DNA from: Candidatus Thiodiazotropha sp. (ex Gloverina cf. vestifex)
GTDB lineage: Bacteria; Pseudomonadota; Gammaproteobacteria; Chromatiales; Chromatiaceae
DNA length: 5,694 nt
Direction of reading: 5' to 3'
Assembly (NCBI GenBank): GCA_025656435.1
Contig: JAHXHT010000153.1
Coordinates: 1 to 5,694, forward strand
Below the pieces are notes generated by a model. It was not told the origin of the DNA. It did not search any database and worked only from the letters and a program-made list of their open reading frames with translations. The first letter of the stretch is position 1. Each line of letters opens with the position of its first letter. Position numbers and translations under genes: made by a program. This document shows positions 1-5,692 of the stretch, one piece after another.

Positions 1-87
1 TCGGGGCATAACGGCTGTCGCGTTGGCGAGTCGATTTTGGGGACTCGGATGTCCCAAAATCTTTCACGAGGTAGCGACACGCTTGTC
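1..87 (+). repeat. Left arm of 87-bp perfect terminal inverted repeat, with internal hairpin
   Basis: These bases are the exact reverse complement of 5606-5692; position p pairs with 5693-p, and the identity stops at 87/5606. Inside the arm is an imperfect palindrome. GATTTTGGG (33-41) pairs with CCCAAAATC (53-61), AC (43-44) pairs with GT (51-52) across a bulged G at 42, and the loop is TCGGAT. An outer TGTCGC (16-21) pairs with GCGACA (74-79). The minus-strand sensor gene fragment loses its family-like sequence exactly at the inner edge of this arm, so the arm looks inserted into, or recombined with, that gene. No transposase lies in the window. It resembles a REP- or MITE-like dispersed element, but I do not recognise a named family. 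The element may extend beyond position 1. Confidence 0.93.
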
Positions 88-540
88 ATCATCCCACTGG
101 CATTGAGTCATGGAGGAATCCCAGACCCAGGCAGCATTCGGCATGACATGCTCCAACAGACCCAACCGCTGTCGGTGGAAACGGGAGGCTTTACGATAAC
201 TAAGCGTCTTCCGCTTCAGCCTCAACAGCTTTTCCTTCAAGTGTTTTTCCCGCTTTTGCAATCGGCGTATCGCCTGCTTAAGTCGGCCATGGCGATGTGT
301 CTGCTGCTGAACCGTGTGACGCTGAACAGCCCAGCCAACAAAGACCGTCCAGGCCAAAACCAGCGGCGTCAAAATCAGCCAGGTCGGGATTTGCTCTTTA
401 TAGTTCTCCGGCCTCTCCACCCTCGGTCAACGATGCCAAATCGCCTGCAACTCTTCATTGCCGATACGGTCAACACCCTTTTGTATCAGGCTCTGCAGCT
501 CTGGCTGCTGTTCCAGGGTGGCCAATGAAATATCGAATTG
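64..540 (-). pseudogene. 3' part of decayed sensor gene: end of SBP domain, transmembrane helix, coiled coil, PAS start
   Basis: This is the downstream part of the gene that begins at 1198, read in the shifted frame. From 540 the frame reads QFDISLATLEQQPELQ and on to ELQAIWHR, a typical C-terminal end of an SBP_bac_3 domain. It then meets an in-frame TGA at 427-429, where this family commonly has a Trp. After the stop the same frame stays open; a GTG at 418-420 begins a 118-codon stretch. That stretch has one transmembrane helix (about residues 13-32), a strongly basic coiled coil (about 33-85), and a PAS-like start (PNAAWVWD to QCQWDD). At position 87 the sequence passes into the inverted repeat and ends at a chance TGA (64-66). 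Intact relatives of this layout end in a histidine kinase or GGDEF output domain; which one was lost here cannot be seen. Independent expression of the fragment from the GTG is unlikely. Confidence 0.72.
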
Positions 541-1198
541 TCAGATTGAGTCGCTGCTGCTCCTCGATATCATCAATCTCAACTTGCTGGAGCAATTGGG
601 TAACGCTTGCTGTATCTCCCAGATAGGCGAATGCACCACCCTCAGCAACACGTCTCAATGCCTCCTCAATGGTTGGAAAGGGTACGGGTATTACGCCTGG
701 CGCCATCGATGTCAGTGCCTTCTCCCAGACACTCCCCCTCACTACAGCAACGGCTTTACCTCCCAAACCCTTAAGCCCGCGGATCGGGATCTGCTGATTG
801 CCAAAAAGTCCGACCGACAGACTCAGATAGGGGCGCGTATATAACCACTGCTTACGTCGATCCCCCCCAACAACTGCGGTACCCACCGCATCCACCTCGG
901 CACCACGCAAAGCGCTCGCCAACGAAGATTGATCGGAAAACTGGATAATTTCGAGTTGCAGACCGAGATGCATCGCGAGTGCGCGCAGATAATCTGCCAC
1001 CAGTCCTTTGGGATGGGAGCCGCCGGCATAAAAGAGAATTGGGGGCGTTTGTTCAACGACACCCACCCGAAGAACCTGATGGCTGTCGAGCCAAGCCTTC
1101 TCAGCCACATTGTAGCGTGAGATCTGAGCCGAATTCGCCAATGTCCAGCTCAGGCTCAGACAGAAAAGGAGATAGATGCTGTATTGTCTCTTCCACAT
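470..1198 (-). pseudogene. 5' part of decayed sensor gene: secreted SBP_bac_3 solute-binding domain, frameshifted
   Basis: The ATG at 1196-1198 has a GGA about 8 bases upstream. It opens with a signal peptide (MWKRQ, hydrophobic stretch 8-20, likely cleavage after ANSA at 24). A family 3 periplasmic solute-binding domain follows: LRVGVVEQTPPILFY (43-57), GLVADYLRALA (65-75), VDAVGTAVV (102-110), the hinge region (about 140-155) and AFAYLGD (189-195). Homology stops after Leu219 (codon 542-544). Skipping one base at about 541 restores the family-like C-terminus in another frame, so the last 23 codons before the TGA at 470-472 are out-of-frame sequence. The intact gene would have sensed a periplasmic small molecule, such as an amino acid, and passed the signal across the membrane. 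A simple annotation would call this a 242-residue transporter substrate-binding protein, but the missing end of the second lobe argues against function. No transporter permease or ATPase gene is nearby. Confidence 0.75.
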
Positions 1199-1359
1199 AC
1201 AAGTTCCAGATCATCGTTGACGCCGCACGCTTCCAGCATTGGGCAGGCTACAACTATTTCATAAACTGCGACAGGATAACACTGCAATAACTTCCGAAGT
1301 GGCCGATGAATGGCATGTAGTGATAGAGGCAATCTGGCACTTTTTAGGTGTATTATTCA

Positions 1360-1995
1360 ATGATGCATGAGATGGGCAGGTGCTTCTCCCGATCTCCCAC
1401 AGCCGTTCCCCACAAACGATACGACGTGTTGAGAGAACCCATACATCCCTGGAATCTGAGAACAGCCGCCCGCCTGTTACGGCTGGGGGCGATTGTCGCC
1501 TACCCCACCGAAGCCGTCTTCGGCCTGGGCTGTAATCCCTATGACGAAGCAGCGGTATTCAGGCTCCTGGCACTCAAGCAACGCCCGGTTGAGAAGGGCA
1601 TGATACTGATAGCGGATAACTTCGACCGCCTTAAACCCTTTGTCGGAAACTTGCCTCAGGAGACGCTGGATCATGTGTTGTCACATTGGCCGGGCGCTGT
1701 CACCTGGTTGCTTCCAGCCGCTGAGAATACCCCCTTCTGGCTGACCGGCCGCCATACCACACTGGCAATGCGAGTCACCAACCACCCCATAGCTGCAGCA
1801 CTTTGTCGAGCCGCCGGTATGCCGCTGGTCTCAACCAGTGCGAACTTGAGTCGCCGTCAACCCGCTCGAACTCCCCTTCAGGTCAGATTACGTTGTGGAT
1901 ATGGGGTCGATTGGATTATCCACGGCAAAACAGGGGGGCTCAGCAAACCCACACCCATATGGGATGCGCTGAGCGACAAAATACTGAGAGGGTAG
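1360..1995 (+). CDS. tsaC: Threonylcarbamoyl-AMP synthase, TsaC/YrdC family
   Basis: TsaC uses L-threonine, bicarbonate and ATP to make threonylcarbamoyl-adenylate, the donor for N6-threonylcarbamoyladenosine (t6A37) in tRNAs that read ANN codons; it is cytosolic. The single YrdC domain shows YPTEAVFGLGC (48-58), KQRPVEKG (73-80, the family KxR), RVTNHP (138-143), and STSAN (158-162, the family SxN), which bind nucleotide and threonine. There is no C-terminal Sua5 domain, so this is the short TsaC form. The start is uncertain. ATG 1360 has AGG 11 bases upstream and gives 211 residues; ATG 1363 and GTG 1348 are alternatives. GTG 1426 would give 189 residues, nearly the 190 of E. coli TsaC, but has no visible ribosome binding site. 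The gene is transcribed away from the decayed sensor gene and ends one base before a terminator hairpin. Confidence 0.93.
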   Translation: MMHEMGRCFSRSPTAVPHKRYDVLREPIHPWNLRTAARLLRLGAIVAYPTEAVFGLGCNPYDEAAVFRLLALKQRPVEKGMILIADNFDRLKPFVGNLPQETLDHVLSHWPGAVTWLLPAAENTPFWLTGRHTTLAMRVTNHPIAAALCRAAGMPLVSTSANLSRRQPARTPLQVRLRCGYGVDWIIHGKTGGLSKPTPIWDALSDKILRG

Positions 1996-2026
1996 AAAAA
2001 AAGCCCAACCGGGGAGGGATGGGCTT
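1996..2026 (-). terminator. Rho-independent terminator, mainly for minus-strand transcripts
   Basis: AAGCCCA (2001-2007) pairs with TGGGCTT (2020-2026) around a GC-rich loop. Seven A residues at 1996-2002 become a U-tract when read on the minus strand, so the hairpin best ends transcription coming leftward from the thioredoxin gene. It touches the tsaC stop codon (1993-1995). For rightward transcripts there is no U-run directly after the stem, so any use for tsaC would be weaker. A second small stem, GCGCT (2030-2034) with AGCGC (2041-2045) and a U-rich loop, lies beside it. Confidence 0.7.
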
Positions 2027-2250
2027 AAAGCGCTTGTTTTAGCGCCGGAGGAGGATCGAAATCAATTACTGCCTGTTATTCATGATGGCGGCAGTTCCGG
2101 CAGAATCTTTAATCATTATTTTCGTATTTTTTTGAAAACGGAAAACCAACGTAACCAATTGATTATAAGAAATTTATTTAAGCCCCCCCATAACCATAGG
2201 CACCTTCACCACGCTACAAGGCCGGGGAAAACACTCGAGGGAGCCCTGTT
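2027..2250. other. AT-rich intergenic spacer between tsaC and thioredoxin genes
   Basis: No convincing protein-coding gene is visible. The stretch 2105-2180 is clearly richer in A and T than its surroundings. On the minus strand it includes a TATAAT hexamer (rc of 2163-2168), but with no good -35 at 16-18 bases. On the plus strand GGAGGAGG (2047-2054) looks like a ribosome binding site but has no start codon at usable distance. Because the terminator for the thioredoxin gene lies at 1996-2026, this stretch would be the long 3' untranslated part of that transcript, or could hold a small RNA ending at the same terminator. Neither is shown by the sequence. Confidence 0.45.
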
Positions 2251-2631
2251 TCATCCCTGGCTGGCATGACTCAGGTAGTCCCCCAGATGCTCTTCAATCC
2301 ACTCTCTGAGCCAGTGGCTGGCGCGGGAACCATGAAAACGTCCGGTCTCCTCTCCATCGACGAAAAGAATGACCGTGGGAAATCCCCGTAAACGGTAGTG
2401 CCCTGCCAGTCGCATGTTGTCATCGACCTCCACCTTGGCCAGCAGCAGCAAACCCTCCATCTCATCAATCACCCGCTCCAGGGCCGGAGATAGCGAGAGA
2501 CAGGGGGCACACCACTCGGCCCAAAAATCGACCAGGACAGGCTGCTGGCGGGAAGCCTGGATGACCTTTTCGTCATAGTTCGCCTCTTTCACATCAAAGA
2601 TATACGGGGAAGTTGTGGGTTTTTGACTCAT
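2251..2631 (-). CDS. Single-domain thioredoxin-fold protein (CnoX/YbbN-like N-domain)
   Basis: The 126 residues form one thioredoxin domain. VLVDFWAEWCAPC (32-44) carries the CXXC active site, Cys41 and Cys44, with Ala in place of the Gly usual in classical thioredoxin (WCGPC). The cis-proline is Pro85 in RGFPTV (82-87), and FVDGEETGRFHG forms the usual last strands. There is no signal peptide, so it should be cytosolic. The lead-in SPYIFDVKEANYDEKVI and the LLLLAKVEVDDN segment resemble, from memory, the thioredoxin domain of CnoX/YbbN proteins, but the TPR tail of that family is absent. Likely roles are disulfide reduction or protection of proteins during oxidative stress; the substrate is unknown. 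ATG 2629-2631 has AAAGG 8 bases upstream. The gene is divergent from hemB and its transcript probably ends at the hairpin at 1996-2026. Confidence 0.9.
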   Translation of the reverse strand: MSQKPTTSPYIFDVKEANYDEKVIQASRQQPVLVDFWAEWCAPCLSLSPALERVIDEMEGLLLLAKVEVDDNMRLAGHYRLRGFPTVILFVDGEETGRFHGSRASHWLREWIEEHLGDYLSHASQG

Positions 2632-2720
2632 GAAAACTGCCTTTAATGCCTGATGAGTGGTTTGGGGCGTGCATGATAGGTTATCTTAAGGGTTTGACCC
2701 AAGCCGGTAGAGAACCTCAC
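2632..2720. promoter_or_regulatory. Divergent intergenic region holding thioredoxin and hemB start signals
   Basis: This 89-base spacer must carry the promoters of both divergent genes. The minus-strand ribosome binding site (AAAGG, rc of 2640-2644) is clear. For hemB only a weak GGTAGAG (2705-2711) precedes the ATG at 2721. I see no strong sigma-70 promoter: a TATCTT at 2682-2687 lacks a good -35, and TTGACC (2694-2699) lies too close to the start codon. The region is placed by context, not by a recognised motif. Confidence 0.35.
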
Positions 2721-3728
2721 ATGACGAGCAGCCAGAGCCGATCCCCATTCCCAGCCACCCGCATGCGACGTATGCGACGTGATGATTTCTCACGTCGCTT
2801 GATGCGCGAAACCCAGCTATCTCCGGCGGATTTTATCTATCCTGTCTTTGTGCTGGAAGGTGAGAGTGCCCGCGAAGCGGTACCCTCCATGCCCGGTGTC
2901 GAGCGCATGAGCATTGACTTACTGGTAGATGAAGCAAAGGCAGCATACGACCTGGGCATCCCGGCGATGGCGCTATTCCCTGTCACCCCCTTATCGGCAA
3001 AAAGTGAGGACGCCTGTGAAGCCTACAATCCTGAGGGCCTGGCACAACGGGCCGTACGCGCTCTCAAGTCGGCTGTGCCTGAGCTGGGTATCATGACAGA
3101 CGTCGCCCTCGATCCTTTTACTACCCATGGCCAAGACGGCCTGATTGATGAGAGCGGTTACGTGCTCAACGACGAGACCAAGGTAGTATTGGTCAAACAG
3201 GCTCTCTCCCACGCGGAGGCCGGCGCAGATATCGTTGCCCCCTCCGACATGATGGATGGTCGCATTGGCGCCATTCGAGAAGCACTGGAGGCAAACGGCC
3301 ACATCCATACCCGTATCCTCGCCTACGCCGCCAAGTATGCTTCCAGCTTCTATGGCCCTTTCCGTGATGCCGTGGGTTCCGCCGCCAATCTCGGCGGTGG
3401 GAACAAGTACAGCTACCAAATGGATCCGGCAAACAGCGATGAGGCCCTGCACGAGGTGGCCCTCGACCTGCAAGAGGGTGCGGACATGGTTATGGTGAAG
3501 CCAGGCATGCCCTATCTGGATATCGTGCGCCGGGTCAAAGAGACCTTCCGGGTGCCTATATTCGCCTATCAGGTGAGTGGCGAATACGCCATGCTCAAGG
3601 CAGCGGCACAGAATGGCTGGCTGGATGAACAGGCAGTGGTGATGGAGTCATTGCTCTGTATCAAGCGCGCAGGCTGCGATGGGATTCTCACCTATTTTGC
3701 CAAACAGGCAGCAGAGTGGATGCAGTGA
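2721..3728 (+). CDS. hemB: Porphobilinogen synthase (delta-aminolevulinic acid dehydratase)
   Basis: HemB joins two 5-aminolevulinate molecules into porphobilinogen, the second common step of tetrapyrrole (haem, sirohaem, B12) synthesis, in the cytosol. The 335-residue product is full length. The Schiff-base lysines are Lys205 in AYAAKYASSFYGPFRDA and Lys260 in MVMVKPGMPYLD, the same numbers as in the P. aeruginosa enzyme (337 residues). The metal loop is DVALDPFTTHGQDG (127-140): Asp replaces the cysteines of zinc enzymes, so this is the Mg-dependent type. Glu245, which corresponds to the allosteric Mg ligand of the Pseudomonas enzyme, is kept. The frame is open upstream to an ATG at 2646, but ATG 2721 gives the family N-terminus (MTSSQSRSPFPATRMRRMRR). 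The two arginine-rich repeats RMRRMRR are typical. It is divergent from the thioredoxin gene and lies 71 bases before aroE. Confidence 0.97.
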   Translation: MTSSQSRSPFPATRMRRMRRDDFSRRLMRETQLSPADFIYPVFVLEGESAREAVPSMPGVERMSIDLLVDEAKAAYDLGIPAMALFPVTPLSAKSEDACEAYNPEGLAQRAVRALKSAVPELGIMTDVALDPFTTHGQDGLIDESGYVLNDETKVVLVKQALSHAEAGADIVAPSDMMDGRIGAIREALEANGHIHTRILAYAAKYASSFYGPFRDAVGSAANLGGGNKYSYQMDPANSDEALHEVALDLQEGADMVMVKPGMPYLDIVRRVKETFRVPIFAYQVSGEYAMLKAAAQNGWLDEQAVVMESLLCIKRAGCDGILTYFAKQAAEWMQ

Positions 3729-3799
3729 GTTTTGAGTGCAGCCTAACCTCGCAAATCACCATCACAACACAGTGTTTTATTTGAGTCAGATCATCGAAC

Positions 3800-4618
3800 A
3801 TGGATAAATACGCCGTCATTGGCAACCCCATCAAACACAGTAAATCCCCAGAGATACACACCGCCTTCGCCCACCAGACGGGAGAGGACATCGAGTATGT
3901 CCGACTACTCGGTAATCTAGATGATTTTGAAGGGGACGTAAGACGCTTCATCGCAGAGGGGGGACAAGGTCTCAACGTCACCGTACCCTTCAAAGAGCAA
4001 GCATGGCGCCTCGCCGACGAACTGAGTCCGCGAGCCCATACGGCCGGTGCCGTGAATACGCTTATCCGGCTGGATAACAACCAGCTACGGGGAGACAACA
4101 CCGACGGTATCGGTCTGGTAAGGGATCTGACAGTCAATCAGGGCTTCCGGATGGCCGGCAAACGCATTCTCATGCTGGGTGCGGGCGGTGCGGTACGCGG
4201 CGTTATGCGTCCACTATTGGAACAAAATCCCAGACGAATCATCATCGCCAACCGCACAGCAAGCAAAGCCTACTCATTGGCCAATGGATTGGTGCACCTG
4301 GGCCAGGTGGCAGGTTGTGGCTTCGATGAGCTGGAAGGGATGCAGTTTGATCTCATCATCAACGGCACCGCTGCCGGTCTCGAGGGCAAGACACCCGCAA
4401 TTCCCGATGATGTACTGGTAAAGGGCGGTTGGTGCTATGACATGCTATACGGCAACCAAGACACCGCCTTTCAACAATGGGGACACGAGCATCGGGCCGC
4501 ACGCTCATTGGATGGTTTTGGCATGCTGGTGGAACAGGCTGCAGAGTCATTCCGACTGTGGCGGGACATCCTGCCGGAAACCCCTCCGATCATCGCCAAA
4601 CTGCGAAATGCAACGTAG
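3800..4618 (+). CDS. aroE: Shikimate dehydrogenase (NADP+)
   Basis: AroE reduces 3-dehydroshikimate to shikimate with NADPH, the fourth step of the chorismate pathway, in the cytosol. The product has 272 residues, the same length as E. coli AroE. The substrate domain shows VIGNPIKHSKSPEIH (6-20), NVTVPFK (59-65) with catalytic Lys65, and DNTDG (99-103) with catalytic Asp102. The nucleotide domain shows GAGGAVRG (127-134) and the NRT motif (151-153), which favours NADP over NAD. GFGMLVEQAA (239-248) is the conserved C-terminal helix that closes on substrate. ATG 3800 gives the exact family N-terminus (MDKYAVIGNP); the ribosome binding site is weak, with only GAG about 15 bases upstream. It follows hemB on the same strand and could share its transcript. 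It ends 44 bases from the convergent binding-protein gene, and no clear terminator lies between them. Confidence 0.97.
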   Translation: MDKYAVIGNPIKHSKSPEIHTAFAHQTGEDIEYVRLLGNLDDFEGDVRRFIAEGGQGLNVTVPFKEQAWRLADELSPRAHTAGAVNTLIRLDNNQLRGDNTDGIGLVRDLTVNQGFRMAGKRILMLGAGGAVRGVMRPLLEQNPRRIIIANRTASKAYSLANGLVHLGQVAGCGFDELEGMQFDLIINGTAAGLEGKTPAIPDDVLVKGGWCYDMLYGNQDTAFQQWGHEHRAARSLDGFGMLVEQAAESFRLWRDILPETPPIIAKLRNAT

Positions 4619-4662
4619 TGTTTCCCAGATTGCCTGGTAAAAATATTATTATCCGACTATGA

Positions 4663-5586
4663 CTATTCAATCACCTCATCAGCCATCTGCAATACACCCT
4701 CAGCTAAGGTAAGGCCTATTTTTTTTGCAGCCTCGGCATTCAAGGTTAGTCTTGTTCCGAGAGGATCCTGGACACCAATCTCTTCCGGACTGGCACCATG
4801 GTACAGAATATCCTCAGCTATCACTGCGGCCTGAGATCCTATACTCGGTATATCCGGATTTACCGCCAGTAACATCCCCAATCGCACAATATTATCGGAC
4901 GGACCGATGCAAATAAGACGATCTTTGAGGCATTGCCGCTTAAGCCAATGAATATTCTCCATCGTATACAGTACCGGGTCAGTCGGTAACCAAATAGCAT
5001 CAACCTTCCCGGCAAGGCGTCGGTATGCCTGTTTGAGTTCTTTGGCCCTGTCGATTGGACGCGCCACGATATCCATACCCACTAGCTCAGCTGCCTGAAT
5101 AGCTTCATCGATAGTCGACATACTGTGTGTCTTGCTATAGAGAACCCCAAGCCGCTTGATCCCAGGAAACAGGAGATTGAGTGAAAGTAACTGGGTACCC
5201 GATGAAACATCAGAATCGATCCCTGCAATATTAGTGTGTCCCTGCAGAAGCTTATAACGTTGCCAATTAAGCACCATGGCAAAAATAACCGGCACCTCCT
5301 GCCTCGATGCAGTGGCCGCCTTGGCGAAGTAGGCAGCTTTCGCTCCCAGCGCCAGAATCAATGCCGGTTCATTTTTCATGATCTGACGCATCAGTTCAGG
5401 TGCTCTTTTGATATCGCCCCGAAGGTTATAAACCAATACATCTTGCTTTAACTTTGCTTTAAATTGCACCAGTGGTTGCTCGTACGCAACTTCAGTATCG
5501 GATAGCAATACAGCCACCGGGCCATCTGCAGACCAGACGGGGCAGGCAAAAAACAGTATGGCCAATAGCTGGAATAGCTTAATCAT
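4663..5586 (-). CDS. Secreted ABC_sub_bind-family substrate-binding protein
   Basis: The product has 307 residues. It starts with a signal peptide (MIKL, hydrophobic 4-14), probably cleaved around VWSA (17-20). Cys15 follows FFA, a poor lipobox, so a lipoprotein is less likely. The mature part fits the ABC_sub_bind family (PF04392; two Rossmann-like lobes): ALILALGAKAAYFAKAA (75-91), PVIFAMVLNW (99-108), NIAGIDSDVSSGTQL (119-133), LFPGIKRLGVLYS (139-151), DAIWLPTDP (196-204), and the C-terminal TLNAEAAKKIGLTL (281-294). The ligand is unknown; some family members bind aromatic amino acids or purines. No permease or ATPase is in the window, so it may serve a transporter elsewhere or a sensor. 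The ATG at 5584-5586 has GGAG 8 bases upstream. The frame stays open into the right repeat arm to 5670, but those 28 codons are repeat-derived and lie before the signal peptide. Its promoter must lie in or beyond the repeat. Confidence 0.9.
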   Translation of the reverse strand: MIKLFQLLAILFFACPVWSADGPVAVLLSDTEVAYEQPLVQFKAKLKQDVLVYNLRGDIKRAPELMRQIMKNEPALILALGAKAAYFAKAATASRQEVPVIFAMVLNWQRYKLLQGHTNIAGIDSDVSSGTQLLSLNLLFPGIKRLGVLYSKTHSMSTIDEAIQAAELVGMDIVARPIDRAKELKQAYRRLAGKVDAIWLPTDPVLYTMENIHWLKRQCLKDRLICIGPSDNIVRLGMLLAVNPDIPSIGSQAAVIAEDILYHGASPEEIGVQDPLGTRLTLNAEAAKKIGLTLAEGVLQMADEVIE

Positions 5587-5605
5587 TGTGTTCACTCCAT
5601 CCATC

Positions 5606-5692
5606 GACAAGCGTGTCGCTACCTCGTGAAAGATTTTGGGACATCCGAGTCCCCAAAATCGACTCGCCAACGCGACAGCCGTTATGCCCCGA
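5606..5692 (-). repeat. Right arm of 87-bp perfect terminal inverted repeat, with internal hairpin
   Basis: This is the exact reverse complement of 1-87, followed by two more bases (CC) to the window end. The inner hairpin lies at 5632-5660. The arm sits 20 bases upstream of the start codon of the ABC_sub_bind gene, between that gene and whatever drives it, and so may supply or disturb its promoter; a transcript crossing it would carry the hairpin in its 5' leader. Inside flanks of the two arms differ straight away (ATCATCCC against GATGGATG, both read outward from the repeat), so the shared unit ends sharply. Target-site duplications cannot be judged because the outer flanks are missing. Confidence 0.93.

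Noticed and set aside
37..528. Plus-strand open frame opposite the decayed sensor gene (163 codons)
   Set aside because: It starts in the repeat, has no recognisable domain, and is antisense to a well-supported sensor reading frame.
2082..2135. Tiny plus-strand frame coding for a 17-residue hydrophobic peptide (MMAAVPAESLIIIFVFF)
   Set aside because: The GGAGGAGG at 2047-2054 is about 28 bases away, too far to serve it, and AT-rich DNA easily yields such frames.
2646..2720. Upstream ATG that would extend HemB by 25 residues
   Set aside because: The added residues (MPDEWFGACMIGYLKG and on) do not resemble HemB, and the ATG at 2721 restores the same lysine numbering as the Pseudomonas enzyme.
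2991..3473. Long minus-strand open frame antisense to hemB (160 codons)
   Set aside because: It lies wholly inside a clear hemB gene, has no family features, and is a codon-bias shadow.
3766..3776. 11-bp palindrome AACAC-A-GTGTT between hemB and aroE
   Set aside because: It is short, single and matches no operator I recognise; chance cannot be excluded.
4619..4662. Possible terminator between convergent aroE and binding-protein genes
   Set aside because: Only a 4-bp CCAG/CTGG stem is present, with no proper U-tract on either strand.
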